Shown here: piece by piece, positions 24,223 to 32,496 of the stretch
Numbering within the stretch: position 1 is the first letter of the stretch
Layout of the letters: every line of letters begins with the position of its first letter
Assembly: GCF_000741135.1 (NCBI RefSeq)
Contig: NZ_JGYU01000015.1
Span: 200 to 32,695 of the forward strand
DNA length: 32,496 nt
Origin: Bifidobacterium choerinum
GTDB taxonomy: Bacteria; Actinomycetota; Actinomycetes; Actinomycetales; Bifidobacteriaceae
Direction: 5' to 3'
The notes under the pieces: generated by a model
The model's input: only the letters and a program-made list of their open reading frames with translations
Database searches by the model: none
Told to the model about the DNA's origin: nothing
Made by a program: the position numbers and the translations under genes

Positions 24223-26850
24223 ATGCCTTCCGATGCCCCACGTTCCGATCCGCGTCGAGCGCCCTTCCGCGTCCGCGCACGCGGATGGATGCACGACCAT
24301 CGCGTCATCGTCGTCGACGCGCTCGAGACGATGCTGCTGATGCTGCTGTGGATCTCGATGATCGGCGGCTTCGCGTGGAACGACGGCGCCGGCTTGATCT
24401 TCGACTATCCGTCCTCGTCCGCCGGCGCCGTCGCCGCGTGCACGGTGTGGAGCGCGCTGCTGACCGCCCCGTACATATTGCACCGCACGCGTCCGGAACT
24501 GGCCGTGCGCCTGTTCGTCGGCGTCGTCGCCGTGCAGCTCGTGTGCGGGCCTTCACTGATCGTCGCCGATTTCATGGCCGTGCCGATGCTGTGCGCGGCG
24601 ATCGTCTACGGCGAGCGAGGCCATCTGCGCCGCTATCTGGCGACGGCGGCCGTCTTCGACGTGCTCACGTCGCTCGTCAACGCGTCGGTGCAGGTCTTCG
24701 GCCCGCTGCTGCCGCAGCCGCGCGACGAGCGCTTCGGCGTCATCATGTACCCGTGCCCGATCGGCGAGGCGGCCAGCGGGCATTGCGGCGCGCAGTTCGC
24801 GCAGGCCTTCGCAATCGTGCTGTTCACGGTGTCGCTGCCGCTCGCGATGGCGGTCGTCGTCGCGTTCTGGCAGCGGGCGCGCCATCAGACGGTCCGTCTG
24901 CTCAACGAACGCAACGAGGCGATCGTCGCGCGCGAACGCGAGGAGCGGCAGATCGCCGCGTCGGCGGAGCGTGCGCGCATCGCCAGGGACATGCACGACA
25001 TCGTCGCGCACACATTGTCGATCATCATCATCCAGTCGGACGGCGGACGCTACGCCGCGCGCGACGACCCGAAGCTAGCGCGCGAGACGATGGAGACGAT
25101 CCGGCGCGAATCCGAGCACGCGCTGCATGACATGCGGCGGCTGCTCGGCGTCTTCGGAGGCTCCGAGCACGCGCGACTGGCCGACGTCGACGCGCTCATC
25201 GAACAGGCGCGCGCCGTCGCGCCGGACATGACGCTCACGACGCGCACGCTCGGCGATCCGGCGCCCGCGCGCCTCGACGGGCGCGCGAGCGTCGCGATGT
25301 ACCACGTCGTGCAGGAGGCGCTGACGAACATCCGCAAATACGCCGGTGCGAGGACGCACGTGACGGTGACCTTCGACTGGGGTCCCGAGACCTTGTCCAT
25401 CGACGTGGACGACGACGGCCGCGGCGCGGCGTCGTCGCTCGACGGGCACAAGCCCGGCTACGGCCTGCTCGGCATGCGCGAACGCGTCGAGTCCGTCGGC
25501 GGCACCGTCGAATCCGGCCCGCGGCTGTCCGGCGGCTTCAACGTCCACGCCGTCGTGCCACTCGGCAACGTCGACGCCGCCGATGCAGAGGCCGCGACCG
25601 CAGACGGTGCCGCCGCGCTCGCCGACATCCCCTCCGCGAGCGGCGTCCCTTCCGACGTCGACGCGTGCACATCCACGGTCGCCGCCGCTGATGCGGCCGC
25701 GCACCCGACGGTCCCCTCCCCCGGCGCCGACGGCGCGGACGGGACGGCGGACACGGACGACGACGCGCGCCGAGAAGGCGACGAGGGCATCGTCTGGCCG
25801 TTCTTCGTCAAGTTCGGGCACACGCTGCGCTCGCGTCCCTTCGACCAGGCCGAGGACGACAGCCCACGCAGCGCGATCGCCCGGCTGTCGCGCTGGACGC
25901 AGCGGCACTACGTGATGATGGACGTCGTCATGTTCACGCTGCTCGGCTGCTTCACCTGCGTCACGGGCCCGGTCATGAACCTGGCGACGACGCCCGGCGG
26001 CAGGCGCTCCTACATCTTCGGCGTCATCGTGACCTGGGCCGTCGTGGCGCCGCTGATGCTGCGCCGGCGCTTTCCGCGCGCCGTCGCGCTCGTCGTGGCC
26101 GCCGTGTGCCTGCTGCAGCTGCTCGTATTGCCCGGCTTCTACACGGCCGACCTCTACGTCGTGTTCGCGATCCACGCGGTCGCGCTGTACGGGCGCGCCG
26201 GCAGCCGGAAGTGGATCGTGCCGCTGTTCACGTTCGGCTGCACCGCCTTCGCGGCGCGCTGCGCGATGAACATCGCCGGATTCCCGAGCCTGTTCGCCTG
26301 GCTCTCCCATACGCCGGACCCGTCGATTGAGGCGCTCTACCTCGGCTCGCCGCATTCGGCCCTCGTCCAGTACGGCGTCTTCTCGATGTTCCTCTGCATC
26401 CTCGCCTACGCGCTCGGCGCATGGACGAGGCTCGGCGGCACGAACCCGCAGGTGCTGCAGGCGCGTACCGAGGCGCTCGAGGCCGAGCGCGACAAGCAGC
26501 GCGTCATGGCGGCGAACCACGAACGCGACCGCATCAGCGCGAACATCCGCGCCGAGGTCAGCGACACGCTCAATGCCGTCATCGAGCAGACGACGACCGA
26601 ACTGTCGACGATCGACGGGCAGCTCGCACGCGGCGAGACGCCGTCGCCCGACTTCATCAACGACGCGTTCGCGCAGATCGGCGCGCAGGGGCGCACGGCG
26701 CTCGCCCATATGCGCGAGCTGCTCAGCGTGCTGCGCGAGACCGGATTCAGCGACGAGGGCGAGCACGACCGTTCGCCGAGCCTCGCGCCGGCGAAGTCGC
26801 TCAACGAGCAGATCGAACATGCGGGCGAGCACTCCCCCGACGCGCGCTGA
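24223..26850 (+). CDS. NarL-type sensor histidine kinase with a second, degenerate kinase module
   Basis: 875 residues. First module: about five membrane segments, then a coiled dimerisation helix with ERARIARDMHDIVAHTLS (phospho-acceptor H258) and an HATPase domain with VVQEALTNIRKYAGA (N369), DDDGRG and GYGLLGMRERVE (near 412). A low-complexity Ala/Asp/Pro linker follows (about 455-530). Second module: another set of membrane segments (about 565-745) and a second helix pair, ERDRISANIRAEVSDTLN, in which the His position is Arg (R776). The protein ends shortly after, before any HATPase domain. The first half can be a working kinase for the adjacent response regulator; the second half may be a sensor or dimerisation part. 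The signal is unknown, with antimicrobial or envelope stress suggested by the nearby exporter. Confidence 0.92.
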   Translation: MPSDAPRSDPRRAPFRVRARGWMHDHRVIVVDALETMLLMLLWISMIGGFAWNDGAGLIFDYPSSSAGAVAACTVWSALLTAPYILHRTRPELAVRLFVGVVAVQLVCGPSLIVADFMAVPMLCAAIVYGERGHLRRYLATAAVFDVLTSLVNASVQVFGPLLPQPRDERFGVIMYPCPIGEAASGHCGAQFAQAFAIVLFTVSLPLAMAVVVAFWQRARHQTVRLLNERNEAIVAREREERQIAASAERARIARDMHDIVAHTLSIIIIQSDGGRYAARDDPKLARETMETIRRESEHALHDMRRLLGVFGGSEHARLADVDALIEQARAVAPDMTLTTRTLGDPAPARLDGRASVAMYHVVQEALTNIRKYAGARTHVTVTFDWGPETLSIDVDDDGRGAASSLDGHKPGYGLLGMRERVESVGGTVESGPRLSGGFNVHAVVPLGNVDAADAEAATADGAAALADIPSASGVPSDVDACTSTVAAADAAAHPTVPSPGADGADGTADTDDDARREGDEGIVWPFFVKFGHTLRSRPFDQAEDDSPRSAIARLSRWTQRHYVMMDVVMFTLLGCFTCVTGPVMNLATTPGGRRSYIFGVIVTWAVVAPLMLRRRFPRAVALVVAAVCLLQLLVLPGFYTADLYVVFAIHAVALYGRAGSRKWIVPLFTFGCTAFAARCAMNIAGFPSLFAWLSHTPDPSIEALYLGSPHSALVQYGVFSMFLCILAYALGAWTRLGGTNPQVLQARTEALEAERDKQRVMAANHERDRISANIRAEVSDTLNAVIEQTTTELSTIDGQLARGETPSPDFINDAFAQIGAQGRTALAHMRELLSVLRETGFSDEGEHDRSPSLAPAKSLNEQIEHAGEHSPDAR

Positions 26851-26869
26851 GCGCAGGCACCGCTGCGGC

Positions 26870-26882
26870 TAAACTGGACGGC
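26870..26882 (+). promoter_or_regulatory. -10 box of a leaderless response regulator transcript
   Basis: TAAACT (26870-26875), 7 nt (ggacggc), then the ATG at 26883, in the 32-nt gap after the kinase stop. No ribosome-binding site. A weak -35 (CTGAGC) would overlap the kinase stop codon. Confidence 0.55.
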
Positions 26883-27593
26883 ATGACAGGCAACGACGGA
26901 ATCCGCATCGTGATCGCGGACGACCAGGAGCTCATCCGCGCCGGCTTCACGATGGTCATCAACTCGCAGCCCGACATGCAGGTCGTCGGCCAGGCCTCGG
27001 ACGGAGCGCAGGCGGTTGAACTCGTCGAACGGCTGCATCCGGACATCGTGCTCATGGACGTGCGCATGCCTGGCATGGACGGGCTGACGGCGACCGGGCG
27101 CATCACCGCGTACGCGCATGCGAACGGGGACGGGGAGGGGACGCGCCATACGCGCGTCATCATCCTGACGACCTTCGACCTCGACGAGTACGTGATGTCG
27201 GCGATCAACGCCGGCGCCTCGGGCTTCCTGCTCAAAGACACCGACCCGGAGACGCTGCTCGCGTCGATCCGCACCGTCTACCAGGGCAACGCGATCATCG
27301 CGCCGACGGCCACGAAGCGCCTCATCGAGAAGATGATGGAGGGCACGCTCACCTCCGCCGACGCGCACGCAGGCGGCGACGACTACGTCGACCCCGAGCT
27401 CGCCACGCTCACCGACCGCGAACGCGAGGTGCTCGTCGAGATCGCGCACGGCCTGTCCAACCAGGAGATCGCCGACAAGCTGTTCATCTCGCTGCCGACC
27501 GTCAAGACGCATGTCGCGCACATCCTGCAGAAGATCAACGCGCGCGACCGCGTGCAGGCCGTCGTCTTCGCCTACGAGAACCATCTGGTGTAG
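26883..27593 (+). CDS. NarL/LuxR-family response regulator
   Basis: 236 residues. Receiver domain with IRIVIADDQELIRAGF (acidic pocket), phospho-acceptor D59 in IVLMDVRMPGMDGL, Thr in ILTTFDLDEYV and Lys in SGFLLKDTDPE. The C-terminal LuxR-type helix-turn-helix reads LTDREREVLVEIAHGLSNQEIA, then FISLPTVKTHVAHIL. A short insertion (YAHANGDGEGTRHT) lengthens the receiver loop, and an Asp/Gly-rich linker joins the domains. Partner of the kinase just upstream, 32 nt apart, yet with its own candidate promoter. It probably controls the convergent ABC exporter. Confidence 0.95.
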   Translation: MTGNDGIRIVIADDQELIRAGFTMVINSQPDMQVVGQASDGAQAVELVERLHPDIVLMDVRMPGMDGLTATGRITAYAHANGDGEGTRHTRVIILTTFDLDEYVMSAINAGASGFLLKDTDPETLLASIRTVYQGNAIIAPTATKRLIEKMMEGTLTSADAHAGGDDYVDPELATLTDREREVLVEIAHGLSNQEIADKLFISLPTVKTHVAHILQKINARDRVQAVVFAYENHLV

Positions 27594-27634
27594 CCCGGTG
27601 CGGCGGGGCGAATCCGCAATGGAAATGAATATGA

Positions 27635-27673
27635 CCGGCCCCTGCGCACTGCATCGCAGTGCGCAGGGGCCGG
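27635..27673. terminator. Bidirectional hairpin between the response regulator and ABC permease genes
   Basis: Perfect 18-bp inverted repeat (27635-27652 with 27656-27673) with a 3-nt spacer, 41 nt after the regulator stop. No U-tract. Confidence 0.8.
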
Positions 27674-27757
27674 CCCGTCATCGGCGCGGGCCGATGGCGA
27701 TGGCCGGCGCGGCGTGGATGCGAGGAGAAGGGAAGGTGCGCGCCGCGCCGGCCACGA

Positions 27758-30367
27758 TCAGGATTCGGCGAGCGCCTCGACCGGCGGCGTCCTCACGGCG
27801 CGGCGCGCCGGGAACACGCTCGCGAGCAGCGAGCAGACGACGGCGATTGCGAGGATGGTGCCGTAGGTGCCCCAGTCGACGACGTAGACGACGTCGGCGA
27901 TCGGGCTCATCACGATGTAGATGCCGAGCCAGCCGAACAACGTGCCGACGACCATGCCGACGACGCTCGTGACGAGCGAGATCAGCAGCGCCTCGACGGC
28001 GAGCGAACGCTTGAGCTGGCCGCGCGTCATGCCGATGGCGCGCAGCGTCGCCGATTCGCGGGTGCGTTCGATGACCGACAGGCTCAGCGTGTTGCCCACG
28101 CCGATGACGGCGATGACGACGGCCACGGCGAGCAGCGCGACGAGCAGCATCAGCATCATGTTCACCATGCTCTCCCACATGCTGCGTTCGGCGACCGGGC
28201 CGCCCACGGCGATGTCCGGATAGTCCTGCAGGTCCTTCGCGATCGCGTCGTAGACGTTGGACAGCGACAGGTCGGAGGGCACGTCGAGCTTGACGAGCAG
28301 CGTGTCGCCGGTGGCCTTGAAGGTGCCGTCGTCGAACAGCGAGGCGTCGACGAAGGTGGCGTTGGGTGCGTCCTGCGCGATGCGCTTGTAGGCGCGCTGC
28401 GTCACGTGCAGCCGGTGCGCGGCGCCTTGCGCCTCGCCGTCGTCGCCGATCTCGGTGAGCGCGGCCGTGCCGTCCTTGAGGCGCAGCGCTTCGCCGCTGC
28501 CGCCTTCGATCGTCGGCATCAGCGCATCGCCGGCGCCCAGGGACGGCGCGGGATCGCCCAGGTCGACGTTGAGCACATGCTGCAGCGCGGCCACGTCGGG
28601 CACGCCGATGACGGTCGTATAGACGATGTGGCCCTGCGCGTCGGCGAACTCGGCCTGCGCCGTCTTCGCGGACAATGTCGCGGCGACGCCGCGTTCGGCC
28701 TTCACCGCGTCGACGGCCTTGGCCGGGATCTGCGGGCCGGAGGCCGCCACGTCGACGCTGTAGCGGCTGTCGAGCGCTTCGTTCATCGTCGCCTTCGCCG
28801 CCGCGGCGCCGGTCGCCAATGTGGAGATCAACGTGACGCCGATGAGCAGCGCCGTGCCGGTCGCGGCGATGCGCCGCGGGTTCTTCTGGATGTTCGCGTT
28901 CGCGAGCTTGGCGGCCGGGCCGCACAGCGAGACGAGCGCGCCGACGCCCTTCATCATCCACGGCAGCCAGAACAGCGCCGTCATTGCCAGGCCGACGAAG
29001 ACGAGCATGCATCCGGCGACGCCGGCGAGCAGCGCGGCGCCGGAGGCGTCGCCGTTCGCGGAGCGGGTCATCGGGATCGCGGCGAGCGCGGCCGCGACGC
29101 CGGCGAGCAGCAGCACGCATCCGACGACGGCGCGTCCCGTGCGCGCCTTGCGCCGGCCGGTGATCTCGATCGGGTGCATCGCCTCGAACGGGCTGACGCC
29201 GGTCGCCGAGCGCGCGGCGCCTATCGAGGCGAGCACCGTCATGACGACGCCGAAGAGGATCGGCAGGACGACGACCTGCCAGCTCATGACGAGCGTCAGG
29301 TGCATGCCGCCGAGCGACCGGTCCTTCGTCGCGAGCGTGGCGAGCGCCATCAGGCCGACGCCCGCGGCGACGCCGAGCGCCGACGACACGAGGCCGAGGA
29401 TGCCGGCCTCCTCGAGCACCGAGACGTACAGCTGGCGTTTCGTCGCGCCGATCGTGCGCAGCAGCGCGAGCGTGCGGCGGCGCTGCGCGACGAGCACCTG
29501 GAAGGTGTTCGCGATGACGAGCGCGGCCACGACGAGGGCGAGGACGCCGAAGGCGAGCAGGAACTGCTTGGTCACGTCGCCGCCATTGGAGCTGAGCGCC
29601 TTGATGGCCTGCTCCTCCATCTGCGCGCGGTCGCGCACCGTCGCGGCCGGATCGGTCGCGGCCTGCACGGCGGGCACGGCCTGCGCCTCGCGCGCCGGAT
29701 CGATGTACAGGTAGGCGCCGGTCGTCGGCACCTGGTCGAAGGAGCCCGTCTCGGCGCAGGCGACCATCAGGTCGTCGGAGATGACCGAGGCGCCATTGTA
29801 GTAGCCGTACACGTTGTTCGGGTCGTCGGTCAGGCCGGTGATCGTCGCCTGCAGGTCCTTCGGATCCTCGGCGTACTGCGCGCGCAGCGTGAGCGTGTCG
29901 CCGACCTTGAGCCGCCACTGGTCGGCGAGCTTGGCCGGGACCGCGATCTGCCGCTCGCCTGCGGGCGACGGCGCCCGGCCGTCGGTGATTTCGACCGGCA
30001 GCAGCCGGACGTCGGCGCTCGTCGCGAGCGCCACGCCGCTGCCGTGCTGGTCGCCGGCGCCCAGCAGGACGGAGCGCGTGACGTCGGGGCGCACGCCCTC
30101 GACGCCGTCGACGGCGCCCACCGCGTCGAGCCGCAGGTCGCCGACCGTCGTCTCCTGGCCCGGATCCGCGCCGTCGCCGCCGTCCGTCGTGATCGCGTAG
30201 TTCGCGCCGCCGAACTGTCCGGTCGTCTGTTCGCGCAGCGACCTGTCGAAGGCGTTCGTGAACAGCAGCGTCGCCGCGATGAACGCCGTGCCGATGAGGA
30301 TCGCGATGCCCGCCGGTATCAGCATCCTCAGGTTCTTCTTCATCATCTGCATCGTCACCGATCGCAT
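27758..30367 (-). CDS. ABC transporter permease, FtsX/MacB-type, duplicated permease domains
   Basis: 869 residues. Membrane part of an exporter or lipoprotein/peptide-handling ABC system. One N-terminal helix precedes a large extracytoplasmic domain (about 40-270). A first FtsX-like block of three helices follows with VIANTFQVLVAQRRRTLALLR and GATKRQLY, then a middle set of helices, a second large outer domain, and a last FtsX block with VGNTLSLSVIERTRESATLR and GMTRGQLKRSL. This two-FtsX layout is typical of actinobacterial exporters linked to antimicrobial peptide resistance. The ATG has GAGAGG about 10 nt upstream. It follows its ATPase gene by 37 nt, so both form one operon. Confidence 0.92.
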   Translation of the reverse strand: MRSVTMQMMKKNLRMLIPAGIAILIGTAFIAATLLFTNAFDRSLREQTTGQFGGANYAITTDGGDGADPGQETTVGDLRLDAVGAVDGVEGVRPDVTRSVLLGAGDQHGSGVALATSADVRLLPVEITDGRAPSPAGERQIAVPAKLADQWRLKVGDTLTLRAQYAEDPKDLQATITGLTDDPNNVYGYYNGASVISDDLMVACAETGSFDQVPTTGAYLYIDPAREAQAVPAVQAATDPAATVRDRAQMEEQAIKALSSNGGDVTKQFLLAFGVLALVVAALVIANTFQVLVAQRRRTLALLRTIGATKRQLYVSVLEEAGILGLVSSALGVAAGVGLMALATLATKDRSLGGMHLTLVMSWQVVVLPILFGVVMTVLASIGAARSATGVSPFEAMHPIEITGRRKARTGRAVVGCVLLLAGVAAALAAIPMTRSANGDASGAALLAGVAGCMLVFVGLAMTALFWLPWMMKGVGALVSLCGPAAKLANANIQKNPRRIAATGTALLIGVTLISTLATGAAAAKATMNEALDSRYSVDVAASGPQIPAKAVDAVKAERGVAATLSAKTAQAEFADAQGHIVYTTVIGVPDVAALQHVLNVDLGDPAPSLGAGDALMPTIEGGSGEALRLKDGTAALTEIGDDGEAQGAAHRLHVTQRAYKRIAQDAPNATFVDASLFDDGTFKATGDTLLVKLDVPSDLSLSNVYDAIAKDLQDYPDIAVGGPVAERSMWESMVNMMLMLLVALLAVAVVIAVIGVGNTLSLSVIERTRESATLRAIGMTRGQLKRSLAVEALLISLVTSVVGMVVGTLFGWLGIYIVMSPIADVVYVVDWGTYGTILAIAVVCSLLASVFPARRAVRTPPVEALAES

Positions 30368-30404
30368 GGGTGCATCCTCTCCGTCGTCGTTGCCGCCGCG
30401 CGCC

Positions 30405-31283
30405 TCACCGCGACTGTCCCTGCATATGTTCGGCCTTGTGCGCCGGCAGCGGCACGGCGGTTGCCGCGCGCGTCGCCTGCTCCCGTTCGCGCATGAGCAG
30501 CTCGCTCATCCACTCGGCCGTCGGGTCGTCGACGTCGGCGACGATGTTGCCGTCGGCGAAGACGATCGCGCGGTCCGCGTAGGAGGCGGCGACCGGGTCA
30601 TGCGTGACCATGATGATCGTCTGCCCGAGCTCCTTGACCGAGCTCTTGAGGAAGCTGAGCACCTCGGCGCTCGAGACCGAGTCGAGCGCGCCGGTCGGTT
30701 CGTCGGCGAACACGAGCGCGGGCTTCGTGATGAGCGCTCGGGCAATCGCGACGCGCTGCTGCTGGCCGCCGGACAGCTCGTTGGGACGGTGGTCGAGGCG
30801 GTCCTGGATGCCAAGCGTGCGCACGAGCAGGTCGAACCACTGGCGGTCCGGCTTGGCGCCGGCGAGCGTCAGCGGCATCAGGATGTTCTGCTCGGCGGTG
30901 AACATCGGCAGTAGGTTGAAGCTCTGGAAGACGAAGCCGATGCGCATGCGGCGCAGCATCGTCAGCTGCTTGTCGCCGAGCTTCGTCAGGTCGTGGCCTT
31001 CGAACATGACGCGGCCCGAGGTCGCGCCGTCAAGGCCGGACATCGTGTGCATCAGCGTCGACTTGCCCGAGCCGGACGGTCCCATGATCGCCGTGAAGCG
31101 GCCCTGTTCGAAGGCGACGTTGACGCCGCGCAGCGCATGCACGACGCTGCTGCCCTCGCCGTAGTCCTTGACGAGGTCGATCGCCTCGATCGCCGTGTGC
31201 GGACGCGAGGCCGTGAACGGCGCCGCGGGGTTCTGCTGCGCCGTCGCGGCGGCCGGCGTCATCGGTGTGGTCGGTGTGTCCAT
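30405..31283 (-). CDS. ABC transporter ATP-binding protein (MacB/LolD type)
   Basis: 292 residues. Energises the permease encoded next to it. Walker A is GPSGSGKSTLMH, the Q loop FVFQSFNLLP, the signature LSGGQQQRVAIARAL, Walker B LVFADEPTGALD, and the H loop VTHDP. A 45-residue Ala/Pro/Thr-rich N-terminal extension precedes the ATPase, and a basic tail ends the protein. AAAGGA lies 8 nt before the ATG at 31283; the frame is open further upstream through the promoter. Substrate unknown; the nearby two-component system suggests a peptide or envelope-stress role. Confidence 0.95.
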   Translation of the reverse strand: MDTPTTPMTPAAATAQQNPAAPFTASRPHTAIEAIDLVKDYGEGSSVVHALRGVNVAFEQGRFTAIMGPSGSGKSTLMHTMSGLDGATSGRVMFEGHDLTKLGDKQLTMLRRMRIGFVFQSFNLLPMFTAEQNILMPLTLAGAKPDRQWFDLLVRTLGIQDRLDHRPNELSGGQQQRVAIARALITKPALVFADEPTGALDSVSSAEVLSFLKSSVKELGQTIIMVTHDPVAASYADRAIVFADGNIVADVDDPTAEWMSELLMREREQATRAATAVPLPAHKAEHMQGQSR

Positions 31284-31340
31284 CGTGGTTTCCTTTCGTC
31301 GGCGCGGCAAGGCCGCGTCGTTTCGTTGTCGTTGGATTCC

Positions 31341-31370
31341 ACGGTAGGTCCGCCGTCCCGTCGCCGTCAT
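31341..31370 (-). promoter_or_regulatory. Promoter of the ABC exporter operon
   Basis: On the minus strand ATGACG (31370-31365), 18-nt spacer, TACCGT (31346-31341) followed by GG. The leader to the ATG is about 50 nt. No clear regulator-binding repeat noticed. Confidence 0.5.
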
Positions 31371-31390
31371 CGGCCGCGGGGCGGAAAAGC

Positions 31391-31426
31391 GGTGCGGGCA
31401 TCATCCGCAAGGATGATGCCCGCACC
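31391..31426 (-). terminator. Rho-independent terminator of the ECF transporter genes
   Basis: 16-bp perfect stem (31391-31406 with 31411-31426) closed by a 4-nt loop. On the minus strand it is followed by GCTTTTCC, 32 nt after the stop of the T-component gene. Confidence 0.85.
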
Positions 31427-31457
31427 TCGTACTGCGATCAGGAAGGCGGCGCCCCTG

Positions 31458-32225
31458 TCACCAGCCGAGCACGATCATCGCGACGACGCCGGCGGCGAGC
31501 GCCACGGCGACGAACAGCGCAAGCCAGTCGGCGAGGCGCATATGCGCCGGCCTCATCAATGTGCGGCGCGCTGAGCCGCGGTCGATGTACACGCCGCGAA
31601 GACGCTCGGCGATGACGACGTGGTCGTCGTACCGGCCCATCAGGTCGCGCGCGATCGCCCAGCGGCGCAGCCGCGACAGCGGCGTCGGCCTCACGCCGCG
31701 CACGTCCTGGCGCCGTCGCGCCTCGCGCACCGCCCGCCGCCAGCGCGGCAGCCAGTTGAGCCGGTCGACGAAGCGGCTCGCCGCCGGATACGGCACCCGC
31801 AGCGCGCTCAACGCACAGATCCAGTCGCGCCGGCTCGTCGTCAGCACGGTGAGCATCAGCGCGAAGACGATGTCGAGAATCCTCAGCGCGACGACGCCGC
31901 ACAGCGTCAGCGACTGCGCGCTCACGCGCCACCAGCCGAGCCGCCACAGCGTCGTGTCGCCGTAGTCGTTCAGACACAGCGCCATGATGATCGCGATGAG
32001 CGCGGCGAGGGGCGCGAACGCGGCCCACACGGAGCCGACCGAGCGCGCCGGCGTGCGGTCGGCGAGGAACATGAGCTGTTCGAGCACGAGCACGGCGGCC
32101 AGGAAGATCCAGTTGCCCCACCATGCGCACAGCACGACGAGCAGGATCGATATGAGGACCTTCACGCGCGTGTCGAGCCGATGCAGCCAGCCGTCGCCCG
32201 GCGTGCATAACCGTCCGTTCATCAT
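31458..32225 (-). CDS. ECF transporter T component (CbiQ/EcfT family)
   Basis: 255-residue membrane protein that couples the ATPases of an energy-coupling-factor importer to its substrate-binding S component, for vitamins or metal ions. Helices cluster in residues 20-140 and at the C terminus. The coupling region has LTTSRRDWICALSALRVP, typical of EcfT, and the later VIAERLRGVYIDRG carries the ARxRG-like signature that contacts the ATPases. Two ATGs in tandem (32225 and 32222) follow AAGGAGG by 6 and 9 nt. The ATPase gene lies immediately upstream. The S component and substrate are not visible here. Confidence 0.88.
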   Translation of the reverse strand: MMNGRLCTPGDGWLHRLDTRVKVLISILLVVLCAWWGNWIFLAAVLVLEQLMFLADRTPARSVGSVWAAFAPLAALIAIIMALCLNDYGDTTLWRLGWWRVSAQSLTLCGVVALRILDIVFALMLTVLTTSRRDWICALSALRVPYPAASRFVDRLNWLPRWRRAVREARRRQDVRGVRPTPLSRLRRWAIARDLMGRYDDHVVIAERLRGVYIDRGSARRTLMRPAHMRLADWLALFVAVALAAGVVAMIVLGW

Positions 32226-32496
32226 CGTGCGCCTCCTTGGCTCGCATCGGCGCCACGGCCTGCGCCCCGCGCATCGCGGACGACGCGGCCGTAGCGACGA
32301 GGCGGCCGGCGTCGAGCCGTGCCGCATACGTGCAGTATTCGCCGACGGCGGCGACGTCGCCGCTCGCCATGACGACCGTCGCGCCGTGCGCACAGGCCTC
32401 GGCGAGCGCGTCGAGCACGCGCGTGCGCAGCCGCACGTCGAAGCCGGCGAGCGGCTCGTCGAGGGCGATGACGGGCGTGCGCGCCGCGAGCGCGGC
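32220..32496 (-). CDS. ECF transporter ATPase, C-terminal part (N-terminal end outside window; 3' end uncertain)
   Basis: From the right edge the minus strand reads Walker B and D loop as VIALDEPLAGFD, then RVLDALAEACAHGATVVMASGD, where the switch His is replaced by Gly-Asp (ASGD for the usual STHD/TTHD). YCTYAARLDAGRLVATA is a normal ECF ATPase ending. The frame then has no stop at the expected place: it runs on under the whole T-component gene to 31438. A TGATGA in another frame overlaps the T-component start (32224-32219), where a stop would be expected. A one-base indel around the GGGG near 32270 would reach it. The end given here is therefore the likely functional end, not the literal one. 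Confidence 0.6.

Overview
The window is very GC-rich (roughly two thirds or more by eye), with third codon positions almost always G or C. The opcA-type G6PDH accessory gene marks it as an actinobacterium. The zwf-opcA-pgl group facing gnd, the AAAGGA/GGAGG ribosome-binding sites and the gene repertoire suggest a Bifidobacteriaceae-like organism. That placement is inference; no rRNA or other marker is present. I see no tRNA, rRNA, insertion sequence, phage gene or CRISPR array, and the region reads as chromosomal backbone with transport, redox and stress genes.

Layout. 1-1656: the C-terminal half of feoB overlapping a small Cys-rich FeoC-like gene. 1735-6614: the oxidative pentose phosphate branch, zwf-opcA-pgl on the plus strand (each overlapping by ATGA) and gnd convergent on the minus strand, with a perfect hairpin between them. 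6758-9154: a divergent pair, an S51 peptidase (minus) and a BrnQ branched-chain amino acid carrier (plus). 9249-13170: a divergent pair, a Cu(+) P-type ATPase with unusual N- and C-terminal domains (minus) and a short-chain dehydrogenase (plus). 13305-18052: a run of minus-strand genes, DEAD-box RNA helicase, uracil/xanthine permease and a YeiH-type exporter. 18221-20285: plus-strand HSL-type esterase, a small Thr-rich protein and a cupin. 20656-24068: minus-strand ychF, proC and an S33 peptidase. 24223-27593: a NarL-type two-component system whose kinase carries a second, degenerate kinase module. It converges on an FtsX-type ABC exporter (27758-31283). 31458-32496: an ECF transporter T component and the end of its ATPase, which runs off the window.

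The most interesting signals are as follows. (1) Several genes carry a TANNNT -10 box exactly 7 nt before the ATG (ychF, the kinase, the response regulator, probably zwf), the layout of leaderless mRNAs, and in each the box is followed by GG. (2) The copper ATPase has a plastocyanin-like domain in place of the usual CxxC metal-binding domain and a C-terminal YHS domain whose first Met still has a good internal ribosome-binding site. (3) The sensor kinase has a tandem second half in which the phospho-accepting His is replaced by Arg and the ATPase domain is missing. (4) The ECF ATPase frame has no stop before it overruns the next gene, suggesting a frameshift. (5) Very long perfect hairpins lie at the convergent gene junctions.
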